From positions 62,001-126,000 of the forward strand of contig NZ_JSXI01000074.1 of NCBI RefSeq assembly GCF_000803065.1: DNA of 64,000 nt. The letters run 5' to 3'. Under the pieces are notes generated by a model, which was not told where the DNA came from, did not search any database, and was given only the letters and a program-made list of their open reading frames with translations. The position numbers and the translations under genes are program-made. The first letter of the stretch is position 1. Every line of letters starts with the position of its first letter. The stretch comes from Sphingomonas sp. ERG5. GTDB lineage: Bacteria; Pseudomonadota; Alphaproteobacteria; Sphingomonadales; Sphingomonadaceae. Below, in pieces: positions 34,980 to 43,787 of the stretch.

Positions 34980-35167
34980 TCAAGACCGTAATGCAGGCCG
35001 CCGGCGTCCTGGTGACGCTGTTCGGCCTGTTTTTCTGCGGTCAGGGCCTCGGCCTCATCATGTGGCCGGCGTCGAGCTTCATGCTCGCGCAGGGGCAATG
35101 GGTGATCTACGGCGGGATCATCGCGGTGTTCGGGATTGGCTTGATCGTCTGGTCGCGGCGGCTCTAG
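34976..35167 (+). CDS. small two-helix membrane protein
   Basis: 63 residues from TTG 34976, which overlaps the gltA stop (TTGA), or 58 from ATG 34991. Two hydrophobic segments joined by a short polar loop (PASSFMLAQGQW), ending in RRL. No family recognised. Overlap with gltA suggests translational coupling. Confidence 0.65.
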   Translation: MIKTVMQAAGVLVTLFGLFFCGQGLGLIMWPASSFMLAQGQWVIYGGIIAVFGIGLIVWSRRL

Positions 35168-35203
35168 CCTTAGCCGGCTTCTTCGATCAAATAGCGCTCG
35201 GGT

Positions 35204-35854
35204 TCAGGCATGCCGCTCCAACCGGATATCGCGCATGGCCAGCCAAACCCCCGCCGCGCTCCGTTCGAGCCGGATGATACCCGACCCGCCGCGCAACTCC
35301 TGTGCCCGGCGATACCGGGGCGTCACGCCGAACTCTCCATCGAACACCACGTCATCGATATAATAGGCCGGATGGCCCGCTTCAGCGATGAACAGATGAA
35401 CATGCGCCGGCATGGTTTCGTTCGGATAGGGCGCCGGCTTGATCGTATCGAATGCATAGCGCCCATCGCTGCCGGTCCTGACCCAGCCGCGCAACCGTCC
35501 ATGCCGGCGGCTCCATTCGGACTCGCTCGAGCCATTGGCGTAGCGCCCAGCGGCATTGGTGTGATGCGCGTAGATGACGACATTCGCCGCCGGCCTGGCG
35601 CCGTCAGCGGTGAGCACGCGCCCGCTCAGGATCATGCGTTCGCCCGGTTCGGCCTTGTTCGCCAGCACTAGCGACGCGTGAAGCTTTTCCGGCGAACGCT
35701 CCCCGACTGCTTCGCACCCCTCGCAATTGTACAGATTGGGGCGCACGCGCGGTTGCGTAACACCCTGCAGCAAGCCGGCACGTGACGAAACGGCCAGCCC
35801 GCCCGCTGCAAGGCCAAGTCCCACGATTGCGGATCGGCGATCAAGTCCCGGCAT
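35204..35854 (-). CDS. exported intradiol dioxygenase-like protein
   Basis: 216 residues. The N-terminus MPGLDRRSAIVGLGLAAGG resembles a twin-arginine or Sec signal. The domain matches intradiol ring-cleavage dioxygenases: iron-ligand tyrosines and histidines expected in DGRYAFDTIKPAPYP and PAHVHLFI. Exported members of this fold are mostly uncharacterised, so action on catechols is not certain. A cysteine pair NCEGCEA follows the signal. Start ATG 35854 has GAGGG upstream; ATG 35890 is an alternative. Confidence 0.8.
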   Translation of the reverse strand: MPGLDRRSAIVGLGLAAGGLAVSSRAGLLQGVTQPRVRPNLYNCEGCEAVGERSPEKLHASLVLANKAEPGERMILSGRVLTADGARPAANVVIYAHHTNAAGRYANGSSESEWSRRHGRLRGWVRTGSDGRYAFDTIKPAPYPNETMPAHVHLFIAEAGHPAYYIDDVVFDGEFGVTPRYRRAQELRGGSGIIRLERSAAGVWLAMRDIRLERHA

Positions 35855-35969
35855 AAAGCCCTCGCGATGGACGCGTGATGGGGCGGACATAGCGCATTTC
35901 CCGCTTGCTTGAAAATGCTCAGCTGCTGCGCGATCGATTGATCCGATCGTGGATGATGTTGCGCGCAGC

Positions 35970-37343
35970 CTAGCCGCGATACGGCAAGGTAAAGACGAAC
36001 CGTGCTCCCTGCCCCGGCGCGCTGTCGACCGTGATGTCGCCGCCCATCGCCCGCGCCAAGCGGCGTGCGATGTACAGCCCCAATCCGCTGCCGCCCGCTT
36101 CACGTGGATCGACACGCTCGAACTTCTCGAAGATGCGCTTCTGGTCTTCGATCGCAATGCCCTTGCCCTGGTCGGCGACGATCACCGCGGCGATGTCACC
36201 TTCCCGCTCGGCGCGGATCCATACCATGCCATCGGTGGGCGAATAGCGCACCGCATTGCCGATCAGGTTGACCAATATCTGCAACGTGCGGCGGAACTCG
36301 CCGGTCGCGGGCAGCACATCCTCGAGCGCGGGCTTGTCGATACGGACCTTGGCTTCGCTCGCGCGGACGCCGAGAAGCCCCGCCGCGCGGCGCGATACAT
36401 CGGCCAGGTCGATCGCCTCGGCGGCGACCTTGAAGTCGGGACGTTCGATTGCCTGCAGATCGACCAGATCGTCGACCAGCCCCATCAAGTGCCGACCCGC
36501 GCTGGCAATGTCGGCGGCGTAATCGGCATAGTCCTGGCGCAGCGGACCTTCGGACTGCGCATTGATACTGTCGGCATTGGCGATAATCCGGCCGAGCGGT
36601 GTACGCAGCGCGGCATCGAGCCGCGCGGCAAAGGCGCCCGACACGCCTTCATTCTCCGGAAATGGCGCAACGGCGGCGGGTTCGGGATCGAGCATATGCG
36701 CGGCGCCGATAAAGCCCGCGAAGACGCCCTGGCTGTCAGTGCGCGGCGTCGCCGCCAGCCGCACCGCCTGGCCCGTTGGACGGACGATCGCGCGCTGATC
36801 GTCAAAGCGCTGCCGCATCGCCAGTCCGCCCAGGATCGGAAATGCCCCTTCGCGGTCCTCGCCGAGCAGGAACAGGCGCGTCAGCGGCTGGCCAAGCATC
36901 TCGCCTGCGTCGAAGCCATATTTCGTGCCCACGGTGATCGACAGGAAGCTCAACCTGAGCGCCGAGTCGGTTTCCCACAACCAATCCGCGCCGCTGCGCA
37001 GGAAATCGCCTTCGCGCTCGCCATCGGGGGCACCGGGCCGCCAGGCCGAGCGCATCCGCCAGCCAGTAATCTCCAGGCGGACGCCCTTGGCATCGGGGCT
37101 GGCGCGAACCCAGAGATCGACATCGCCATCGCCATCGCCCGCGACGACACCGCGCGAGATCAGAATGCCGAGACGCTGCGCCAGCCGCGCCAGCGTCGCG
37201 ACTTGCGGGATCGCGATCGGTTGACCCAGACTGCCGCCAGCGCGGGTGTTGAGTTCGTGCAGCCGCTGATCGGCCTCGACCAGGCGGCCCGCGGGATCAA
37301 GCAGACCGCGCACGGGCGGCAGGCTGGAATCGAGCACGTTCAC
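35970..37343 (-). CDS. PAS sensor histidine kinase-like protein lacking the phospho-accepting histidine
   Basis: 457 residues, soluble. PAS-type sensing region about 105-220 (DWLWETDSALRLSFLSITVG). The DHp helix reads RLDAALRTPLGRIIANAD, where the usual H-E-L-R-T-P-L has alanine in place of the histidine. The ATPase domain is intact: N box LVNLIGNAVRYSP, G1 ADQGKGI, F box FEKFERVD, G2 GSGLGLYIARRLA. It may thus bind ATP and sense, but not autophosphorylate in the normal way. Overlaps the DUF2336 gene by four bases. No response regulator nearby. Confidence 0.87.
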   Translation of the reverse strand: MNVLDSSLPPVRGLLDPAGRLVEADQRLHELNTRAGGSLGQPIAIPQVATLARLAQRLGILISRGVVAGDGDGDVDLWVRASPDAKGVRLEITGWRMRSAWRPGAPDGEREGDFLRSGADWLWETDSALRLSFLSITVGTKYGFDAGEMLGQPLTRLFLLGEDREGAFPILGGLAMRQRFDDQRAIVRPTGQAVRLAATPRTDSQGVFAGFIGAAHMLDPEPAAVAPFPENEGVSGAFAARLDAALRTPLGRIIANADSINAQSEGPLRQDYADYAADIASAGRHLMGLVDDLVDLQAIERPDFKVAAEAIDLADVSRRAAGLLGVRASEAKVRIDKPALEDVLPATGEFRRTLQILVNLIGNAVRYSPTDGMVWIRAEREGDIAAVIVADQGKGIAIEDQKRIFEKFERVDPREAGGSGLGLYIARRLARAMGGDITVDSAPGQGARFVFTLPYRG

Positions 37344-38452
37344 GCCCGCCTCCGTGCCAGCGCAAGCAACGCGGCGCGGTAATCCGGGTGAAGCCTGAGC
37401 GGCGCGAGCGCGGCGCGTGCCATATCAGCCGGCGTTCCGGCGATCGTGTCGATCGAATCGGCAAAGGCTTCGATATCGCGACGCGGATCGGCGTCGCACA
37501 GCGCAAGGCCGATCCGGGCGATCGGTTCGCGGTCCAGCTCGAGCGCGCGCAGGACCAGCCACAGCCGGGCTGAATCCGGGTCGAGCACGACCTCGCGCGC
37601 CTGGCTGAAGTCCAGCCCCATTGCGTGCGCGATCAGCGCGATGAACAGCGCGATGCGCCGATTACCAAGCGTCTCAACCAGCAAGTCGGGCAGTTCGCGC
37701 GGCGTCGCCTCGATCGCCCCCGCCAACCGCATCGCCGCCGCTTCCAGCCGGTCGCCCTCATCATGCGCGGCAAGGCTGCGCACCGCCGCTTCGGCCAGTG
37801 CGCGATCCAGTGCCGCCATCGTTTCGTCCGCACCAGTCGCAAAGCGTTCACGCAACGCGGCCGCGACCCACCAGACCAGCCGATGATGAAGATCAGCCGG
37901 CAAGTCGGTATGCGACCCCACACCCCCATCGCCTGCACCGCGCCGTCGGCCTTCCGCTGTCAGTAGCGCCATCGCCCCGCCCGCCACGACCGAATCGGGT
38001 TGATTGACGAGGCGCGCGAGCAAGCTCGGCCGTTCGGGTTCATCGGGCGCAGCCGCCGGCAAAGCATCGCCCAGCGTATCCTGCTGCACCCGCGCCACCA
38101 GTTCGCGCATCAGATCCATATCGCGCAGCAAGCCCGCGACCACCAGCCGGTCAAGCACCGATGTGCCCGGCGCCGTCAACATCTCAGCCAAAATGGTTTC
38201 ATCGCGCGCCGTCAACAGGCGCGCGGCGTGCTGCCGCAGTGCGCCGTCGATCGACACCACCATTGCGGCCAGCGCCGTCGCCATCGCCGATCGCGATCGA
38301 TCGTCGAGCCGGGCATCGTCAGGCAGAAAAAAGTCGTCGATCGCCACCGCGAGCCGATGATCGGCACGCGCGTCTGCGCCAGCTGCGCGCATGAGCAGCG
38401 GGCTGGCCCCCCTCTGGGCGCCGTCATCCATGTCGCGAACGTTGATCGACAT
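37340..38452 (-). CDS. DUF2336 domain protein
   Basis: 370 residues, helical, alanine- and leucine-rich, no membrane segment. The repeat-like helices (FFLPDDARLDDRSRSAMATA at the start; VLDRLVVAGLLRDMDLMREL) fit DUF2336, an alphaproteobacterial family of unknown function often seen beside signalling genes. It overlaps the kinase-like gene, so the two probably work together. Confidence 0.82.
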   Translation of the reverse strand: MSINVRDMDDGAQRGASPLLMRAAGADARADHRLAVAIDDFFLPDDARLDDRSRSAMATALAAMVVSIDGALRQHAARLLTARDETILAEMLTAPGTSVLDRLVVAGLLRDMDLMRELVARVQQDTLGDALPAAAPDEPERPSLLARLVNQPDSVVAGGAMALLTAEGRRRGAGDGGVGSHTDLPADLHHRLVWWVAAALRERFATGADETMAALDRALAEAAVRSLAAHDEGDRLEAAAMRLAGAIEATPRELPDLLVETLGNRRIALFIALIAHAMGLDFSQAREVVLDPDSARLWLVLRALELDREPIARIGLALCDADPRRDIEAFADSIDTIAGTPADMARAALAPLRLHPDYRAALLALARRRA

Positions 38453-38487
38453 GGGCCTAGGCTTAGGGAAATGTCGTTAAAACGACA

Positions 38488-39672
38488 CTAAGGCTTTTCG
38501 CGAAACGCCTCAATCGCGGCGGAAAGCGTCACGCCCGCATAGATCGCCGCCAGCGCAAGCCCGATCAACGGGTATCCGGCGGCCACCGGAACCAGCATGG
38601 TGATGAGATAAGCGACCGGGCTGCTCCACCAGATCCGCCTTGTCTGGTCGCCTGCCGCACGTTCAACCAGTGCAGCGACGGCAATGAGCGTGATCGACAA
38701 GGTCCATCCGGTCGCGGTGCCGGTGAGCATGCTCGTCACGTGCCCCAGTTCGAGCACGGCCAATGCCGTGAACCCGGGAATCGCCGCCCGTTGTGCGCGC
38801 GCCAGCGCTTCCTCGTCCCGCAGCCAGGCGAGCGCGCCGCCAATGGTAAAGGCCAGGGCACTGAACATGGTCAGCACGATTCCGCTGCCCGGCCAGTCGA
38901 ACCAGATCGCCGCGAGTGCGCCAAGCCCGATCACACACCCCGTGGCGATCAGCGCCCAGGTCGGCATGCCCCGCGCCATCAGGCGTGGCAGCACCAGCCG
39001 TGCAAGCGGTGCGAGCAGGAAGCGGTCCGCCCAGGCCACCGGCTTGGACACCAAAGCAGCGAGGATGACATTGCCGCGATCGGCCAGGGTACGCGAATCG
39101 CGCTCGATACCATGTGCGCCACCAGCCGCGCCGGGCGGCATGGCGAGATGCGCGGTCTGCGCCTGCGCCGCGACGCGGAGCAATGTCGATTGGAAGTCAT
39201 AATCCCGGGGCATCGCCGCGACTTCGGCGATTCGCTTGGGATCAAGCAGCGCAAGCCCGGCCCAGGCGGCGTCAGATCCGACTCGTTCGAAACCCGGCAT
39301 GGCGTCGCGATCGGCCATGGTCAGGATCGCATCCTCAGCCTCCGCGCTGATCATCCCCACCACATCGCCGGTCGTAACCAGACCATCGGCGACGACCAGG
39401 ACGCGAGCGAGCGGATGGATCTTCTGTTTTGCTTCGACCGCATTGCGCACGACATCGACGGAAACGCCGCGCCGTCCGATCCGGCTGATCGCCCCAAGCA
39501 ATTCGGGCGTGAGTCGTGCAACGACGACGATAAGCTGCGATGCGCCCGCCGCGACCACCAGCCGCGCCTGGAACTCGATCAGCGTCAGACCGCCGAACGG
39601 CAAGGTCGCCGCCAGCGTGCCGCGCCGGTCGTCGGCATCTTCAGTCGCAAAAATCAATCCAGCCAGCATCAT
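38488..39672 (-). CDS. membrane protein with nucleotidyltransferase-like N-terminus
   Basis: 394 residues. Residues 1-180 resemble a nucleotidyltransferase (FGGLTLIEFQARLVVAAGAS) but lack a clear GxGxRL loop. After about 220 there are five or so membrane helices. The order recalls the fused inositol phosphate cytidylyltransferase / CDP-alcohol phosphatidyltransferase, yet the CDP-alcohol motif D-x2-DG-x2-AR is absent. It may be a degenerate, non-catalytic relative; this is inference. It lies 35 bases before the DUF2336 gene. Confidence 0.6.
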   Translation of the reverse strand: MMLAGLIFATEDADDRRGTLAATLPFGGLTLIEFQARLVVAAGASQLIVVVARLTPELLGAISRIGRRGVSVDVVRNAVEAKQKIHPLARVLVVADGLVTTGDVVGMISAEAEDAILTMADRDAMPGFERVGSDAAWAGLALLDPKRIAEVAAMPRDYDFQSTLLRVAAQAQTAHLAMPPGAAGGAHGIERDSRTLADRGNVILAALVSKPVAWADRFLLAPLARLVLPRLMARGMPTWALIATGCVIGLGALAAIWFDWPGSGIVLTMFSALAFTIGGALAWLRDEEALARAQRAAIPGFTALAVLELGHVTSMLTGTATGWTLSITLIAVAALVERAAGDQTRRIWWSSPVAYLITMLVPVAAGYPLIGLALAAIYAGVTLSAAIEAFREKP

Positions 39673-39796
39673 CCGGCTGTTAGGACGTCAAGGCGCGAAT
39701 GGCAAAGACCAGCTCCCGGTTGGATCGGCCCGAGACACGGGATAGGAGATGGATGCACCCATCAGCGCGCCAGAAGGAAGCGGTTCTGCGGGCTCT

Positions 39797-40090
39797 TCAG
39801 AGCCGCTCGACCGCGCGACGCAATTTGCGCAGCATGACCACATCCTGTGGCGGAACGGTCGCCGCCTCGGTCGCGATCGCCATCAGCCGGATTGCACCGA
39901 AGCTTGCCGCCAGGCCTTTCAGCCGCCATGCCGCGGCTTGCCAGCCCTCGGCATCGCGCGCGCGTTCGAGGCCGGTCAGCCCGCGCTGAACGCTGTCGAG
40001 AAACGCTTCGCGCAGCTCGGCGATCAGCGCGGGTTCGTCACCCACCGCGGCCGCCAGCGTCGCATCGATTGCACCAGGATCATACGCCAT
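39797..40090 (-). CDS. Hpt-like protein lacking the phosphorylated histidine
   Basis: 97 residues forming a helical bundle. The region WQAAAWRLKGLAASFGA aligns with the Hpt pattern A-H-x-L-K-G-x-A-x-x-x-G-A, but tryptophan stands where the histidine should be. So it may bind a receiver without passing phosphate. ATG 40090 chosen for a natural N-terminus MAYDPGAID; a TTG at 40105 has a better ribosome site (AAGAG). It lies close to a kinase-like gene with the same kind of loss. Confidence 0.72.
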   Translation of the reverse strand: MAYDPGAIDATLAAAVGDEPALIAELREAFLDSVQRGLTGLERARDAEGWQAAAWRLKGLAASFGAIRLMAIATEAATVPPQDVVMLRKLRRAVERL

Positions 40091-40171
40091 GCCGCGTTCG
40101 TACAAGGCAACTCTTAAAACGAGGTTTCGCTATTCGCTTTCCGGCGACGCAAATCGTGGTAAACAAAGCAT

Positions 40172-42487
40172 ATGAATGGGGGTTCGCGCATTTTCGATAT
40201 CCGCCCGGGGCGGGGAACAGCCGCCTCGAAGGACGATCTCATCTTGTCCGATCCATTGCCCATCGAAACGCCCGGCCTGACACCCGGGTTCGACGACCCA
40301 GAGTTCGACGATGCCGATGACGCACCGCGGGCGCGATTCGGCTGGCTCTTGCCGACACTCGGCGTTCTGGTGTCGGCGGGCTGGGTCGGCACGATGCTGT
40401 GGCTGTCCTGGCCAAGCCTGGCCCGGGCCGAGCCGATGGCCCTGACCGGCTTCATCGCCGCACTGTGCGTGCCGCCGGCGTTGATCGGCATCCTGCTGAT
40501 CCTCGCGCTGCGCACCAGCCGAACCGAAGCCAAGCGTTTCGGCGAGACCGCTCAGGCAATGCGCGCCGAAGCCGCCAGCCTGGAGCGGACCATTGCCGTA
40601 CTGTCGCGCACAATCGACGCCAATCGCGCCAAACTGGCCGAACAGACGACGGCGCTGATGGCGATGGGCGACGGAGCGGCGACCAAGCTGGCAACGATCG
40701 GCACCAGTCTTACCGAGCAAGTGGCCGAAGCGGATACGCATGCCCGTACGCTGGCCGAAGCCGCAGCCGTAGCGCATGGCAAACTTGACATATTGATGGC
40801 GATGCTGCCGCGCGCCCATAGCGAAACGGCCGATATGGCCAAGACGCTGGAGCGCACCGGAATGAGCGCGACCGAGCATGCCATGGCGCTCGATGCCCAG
40901 TTGACCGCGCTCGCCGAACGCGGTCGCGAAGCGGATGCGGTCGCCGGTGGTGCGGCGCAGCGGCTCGCCGCACACATCACGCGGATGGAAGTGACCGGCG
41001 AGACGGCCGGCACGCGCCTCGAACAGATCACCGGCACCATGTCCGAAGCGGTCGATGGCTTGCTTGGCCGTACCGCCGACGCCGTCGACGAAGCGCGCAA
41101 GGGCATTACCGCGCAGGGCGAGGCGATGCTGGCGATGATCGGCACCAACCAGGCGGCGCTCGAGCGTGCCGGCCAGGACGGGGCTGAAGCTCTGGCAGCG
41201 CGGATGAGCACGATCGAGGCGTTTATCGACCGGATCGCCGCGCGCCTCGACGAGCAGCGCGGGACGAGCGATGCGATCATCACTGAGCTCGATGACGGCA
41301 TCACGCATGTCTCCGGGCGTCTCGACACGCTTCATGTCCAGGGCGTCGATCGCACCCAGATGCTCGCCGCATCGATCAGCGCGCTTGGCGGATCAGCCGA
41401 TGCGATGACTGAGGCGCTCAAGACCGGCGACCAGATGGCGGCCAGCGCGATCACCACGACCGAGCGTCTGCTTCTCGCGCTCGACGCCGCCGCGCGCGAG
41501 ATCGACGAGACGCTGCCTGACGCCCTTACCCGGCTCGACACGCGAATCCTCGACAGCCGCAAGGTCATCGGCGACGCGAAACCCGAATTGCTTGCCCTGG
41601 TCACCGCGGCCGAGAGCACGCATGACGCGATTGAAGCGATCGCTCATGTCATCTCGCATCAACGCGATACGGTCGACAAATTGTCGGGCACGTTGCTCGA
41701 AACACTGACCAACGGCCAGACCAAGGCCGATGCGCTCGGCCAGATGGTCGACGACACGATCGGCCGCACGCATCGCTTCGCCGAAGAGGCGGCACCGCGA
41801 CTGGTCGAAGCGTTGCTGCGCGTTCGCGACACCGCCAGCGCCGCCGCAGACCGTGCGCGCGAGACGCTGGCAACGGTCATCCCCGAGGCGGCACAAGCGC
41901 TCGAAACCGCCAGCACGATCGCAATCCAGCGCGCGGCGGGCAATGCCGTGCAGCAGCATATCGCCGCAATCGGCGAAGCTGCGGAGATGGCGGCGGAAGC
42001 CGCGCAGCGCGCCTCCGAACGGCTGACGCGCCAGATGCTATCGATCGCCGATTCGACCGCGGTGGTCGAAAGCCGGATCGAGGAAGCGCGCGAGGAAGGC
42101 GAGAATGCCGATCGCGATACCTTCGCCCGACGTGTGTCGCTGCTGATCGAATCGCTCAATTCGGTCTCGATCGACATCACCAAATCCGTCTCGGCCGAAG
42201 TATCAGACAGTGCCTGGGCCGCTTATCTGAAGGGCGATCGCGGCGTCTTCACGCGCCGCGCGGTGCGCCTGCTCGATGCCGGCGAGGCGCGTGAGATCCT
42301 CCGGCATTATGACGAGGACCCGACCTTCCGCGAACAGGTCAATCGCTACATCCATGATTTCGAGGCGATGCTGCGGGCGATCCTGGCGCAGCGCGACGGA
42401 TCACCGTTGGGCGTGACGTTGTTGTCATCCGACATGGGCAAGCTGTACGTCGCGCTCGCCCAGGCAATCGAGCGGCTGCGCGCCTGA
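40172..42487 (+). CDS. large membrane-anchored coiled-coil protein
   Basis: 771 residues. An acidic N-terminus (DDPEFDDADDAPRA), two adjacent membrane helices (about 58-78 and 90-112), then 550 residues of alanine-rich heptads predicted as coiled coil. A compact C-terminal domain holds SDSAWAAYLKGDRGVFTRRA and REQVNRYIHDFEAMLRAIL. The plan resembles Caulobacter TipN, a polarity protein, but homology is not proven here. It also resembles transducer-like proteins without a CheA-binding hairpin. Divergent from the Hpt-like gene by 81 bases. Confidence 0.82.
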   Translation: MNGGSRIFDIRPGRGTAASKDDLILSDPLPIETPGLTPGFDDPEFDDADDAPRARFGWLLPTLGVLVSAGWVGTMLWLSWPSLARAEPMALTGFIAALCVPPALIGILLILALRTSRTEAKRFGETAQAMRAEAASLERTIAVLSRTIDANRAKLAEQTTALMAMGDGAATKLATIGTSLTEQVAEADTHARTLAEAAAVAHGKLDILMAMLPRAHSETADMAKTLERTGMSATEHAMALDAQLTALAERGREADAVAGGAAQRLAAHITRMEVTGETAGTRLEQITGTMSEAVDGLLGRTADAVDEARKGITAQGEAMLAMIGTNQAALERAGQDGAEALAARMSTIEAFIDRIAARLDEQRGTSDAIITELDDGITHVSGRLDTLHVQGVDRTQMLAASISALGGSADAMTEALKTGDQMAASAITTTERLLLALDAAAREIDETLPDALTRLDTRILDSRKVIGDAKPELLALVTAAESTHDAIEAIAHVISHQRDTVDKLSGTLLETLTNGQTKADALGQMVDDTIGRTHRFAEEAAPRLVEALLRVRDTASAAADRARETLATVIPEAAQALETASTIAIQRAAGNAVQQHIAAIGEAAEMAAEAAQRASERLTRQMLSIADSTAVVESRIEEAREEGENADRDTFARRVSLLIESLNSVSIDITKSVSAEVSDSAWAAYLKGDRGVFTRRAVRLLDAGEAREILRHYDEDPTFREQVNRYIHDFEAMLRAILAQRDGSPLGVTLLSSDMGKLYVALAQAIERLRA

Positions 42488-42499
42488 TCGCGTCAGGCG
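42481..42499 (+). terminator. hairpin over the end of the coiled-coil gene
   Basis: CGCCTGA (42481-42487) pairs with TCAGGCG (42493-42499) around a 5-base loop. The first arm contains the stop codon. No T-run. A likely but modest terminator. Confidence 0.45.
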
Positions 42500-42557
42500 G
42501 CTCTGCTCTCCACTCGCCTGCACCGTCCGATCAGGAGCGATTCGAAGCCCGAATGAT

Positions 42558-42706
42558 GCTGTTTCTGCTGTTATTTCGGCGCCAATTTTTTCCGTGCTGT
42601 TAAGTTGGATTTTGCGGCTAAATTTCTCGCCCGTTTCCAAATCTTTACGATCAAATATGCTGTTATTGAATAACAGCATGAAAACAGCATGGAACAGCAT
42701 GCTGTT
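42558..42706 (+). repeat. intergenic iterated-motif element B (GCTGTT type)
   Basis: Eight exact GCTGTT/AACAGC copies: GCTGTT at 42558, 42567, 42596, 42659 and 42701; AACAGC at 42672, 42683 and 42693. The copies at 42659 and 42672 form the 21-bp palindrome 42658-42678. Order on the plus strand: two GCTGTT nine bases apart, one joined to AAGTTGGA (42602-42609), exactly 49 bases of spacer, the palindrome, then copies at 10-11 base steps. This is the scaffold of element A (15783-15956, minus strand) with the outer base of every hexamer changed. Confidence 0.8.
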
Positions 42707-42829
42707 TTCGACGGAATCAGCACGCGCGAACATTCTGTTTTAACGACAATGAGAAAGAGCATGGCGGAGGCTCTGCAGAGCCCCGTCCGGTGCTACGCTG
42801 TCATGATCGATATCGGATTTGAATCGCCA

Positions 42830-43462
42830 TCACCCGAACTGGACAAAGGAAATCACATTCTGGTCGGGGTCACGGATATGGAAGTCGGTGCCACCCCAGG
42901 CCTGCCTGGTCAGGCGCTGCGCAAATTCAACGTCACGCGCGAAGAACTCCTCGAAGAGCGCCTTGACGTTGGTGACCTCGAACGAGGCGAGGATCAGCGA
43001 TCCTTCCGCCGCGGCCAGTTCGGCGAAGTTGGTCCGGTGCACGAACCGCAAATGCAGGCATGCTCCGTCGCGTGAAACCGCGCCGTAAAAGGCCGGTTGC
43101 CCATGCAGGAAATCCACTGCGAAGCCGAGCTTCTCCCGGTAGAAAGCGACCGCCGCTGCGACATCACGGACGAACAGGATAGGCACGACGCTTTTCAACA
43201 ATGGTGCGCCGGGGTCCGGGCGTGGCGTCTTGGGCGCGCCGGCCGCCACAGCCTTCAATGCCGCCCAGTTCGCAAAGCCCGCCTCGACCGCAACAATCTC
43301 CTGTGCAAGCGCGAGGGGCATTGGCAGGTCGAGCACCTCGCGATCAGTGAGATGGCGATACCGTTCAATCAGGCGAAGCTTCCCACCGACGGAATAATTG
43401 CCCGCGCGGTGCCAGCCCTGCAATTGCCTGGCCTGCTTGCGATAGGTTTCAATGGTCGCCAT
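42830..43462 (-). CDS. VOC/glyoxalase superfamily protein
   Basis: 210 residues. The N-terminal 75 residues are a small helical part (KLRLIERYRHLTDREVL). The C-terminal 120 form a vicinal-oxygen-chelate unit (VVPILFVRDVAAAVAFYREK, DFHIRDPDQNVISF) as in bleomycin-resistance-like binding proteins. Start ATG 43462 has AGGAG upstream. The substrate is unknown. Convergent with the coiled-coil gene, with element B between. Confidence 0.85.
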   Translation of the reverse strand: MATIETYRKQARQLQGWHRAGNYSVGGKLRLIERYRHLTDREVLDLPMPLALAQEIVAVEAGFANWAALKAVAAGAPKTPRPDPGAPLLKSVVPILFVRDVAAAVAFYREKLGFAVDFLHGQPAFYGAVSRDGACLHLRFVHRTNFAELAAAEGSLILASFEVTNVKALFEEFFARDVEFAQRLTRQAWGGTDFHIRDPDQNVISFVQFG

Positions 43463-43787
43463 CGAACGGACTCCTGCTGATCTGTTCAGCGGGCGGGCCT
43501 GGCCCTTTCAGCGCCGGCGCTGATGCGTCCCGTCAGGCAAGTCGGACTATGAGTGGCTGCCTTTGGCTGTCAAGCCGCCGGCCGATTGCCAGGCACACCG
43601 GCAAAACATCACGCGACCATGGCAGGATGGCGCGGCAACGCGCTGTATTGACGCAGGATTGGCTATAAACTCATGCTCATCGATGGTATCCTCCGAACCG
43701 ACGATCAGGCACAGGAGACCGAATGTCGTTTCTTCGTTTGGCGGGCCGCCCCTGTCGCACACCGACACGCCGCTGAGGTCCGCAGTC
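43463..43787. other. gene-free stretch
   Basis: Between the VOC gene start and the frameshifted effector-like gene. The plus frame is open through it, but the translated residues are proline- and serine-rich shadow sequence without family likeness, so I call no gene. It should hold the divergent promoters; none recognised. It could include a decayed upstream part of the effector-like gene. Confidence 0.4.

Noticed and set aside
42481..42720. Element B as a replication origin with iterons
   Set aside because: No rep gene, no DnaA boxes seen and no AT-rich unwinding region of clear size; a second copy at 15783 also argues against an origin.
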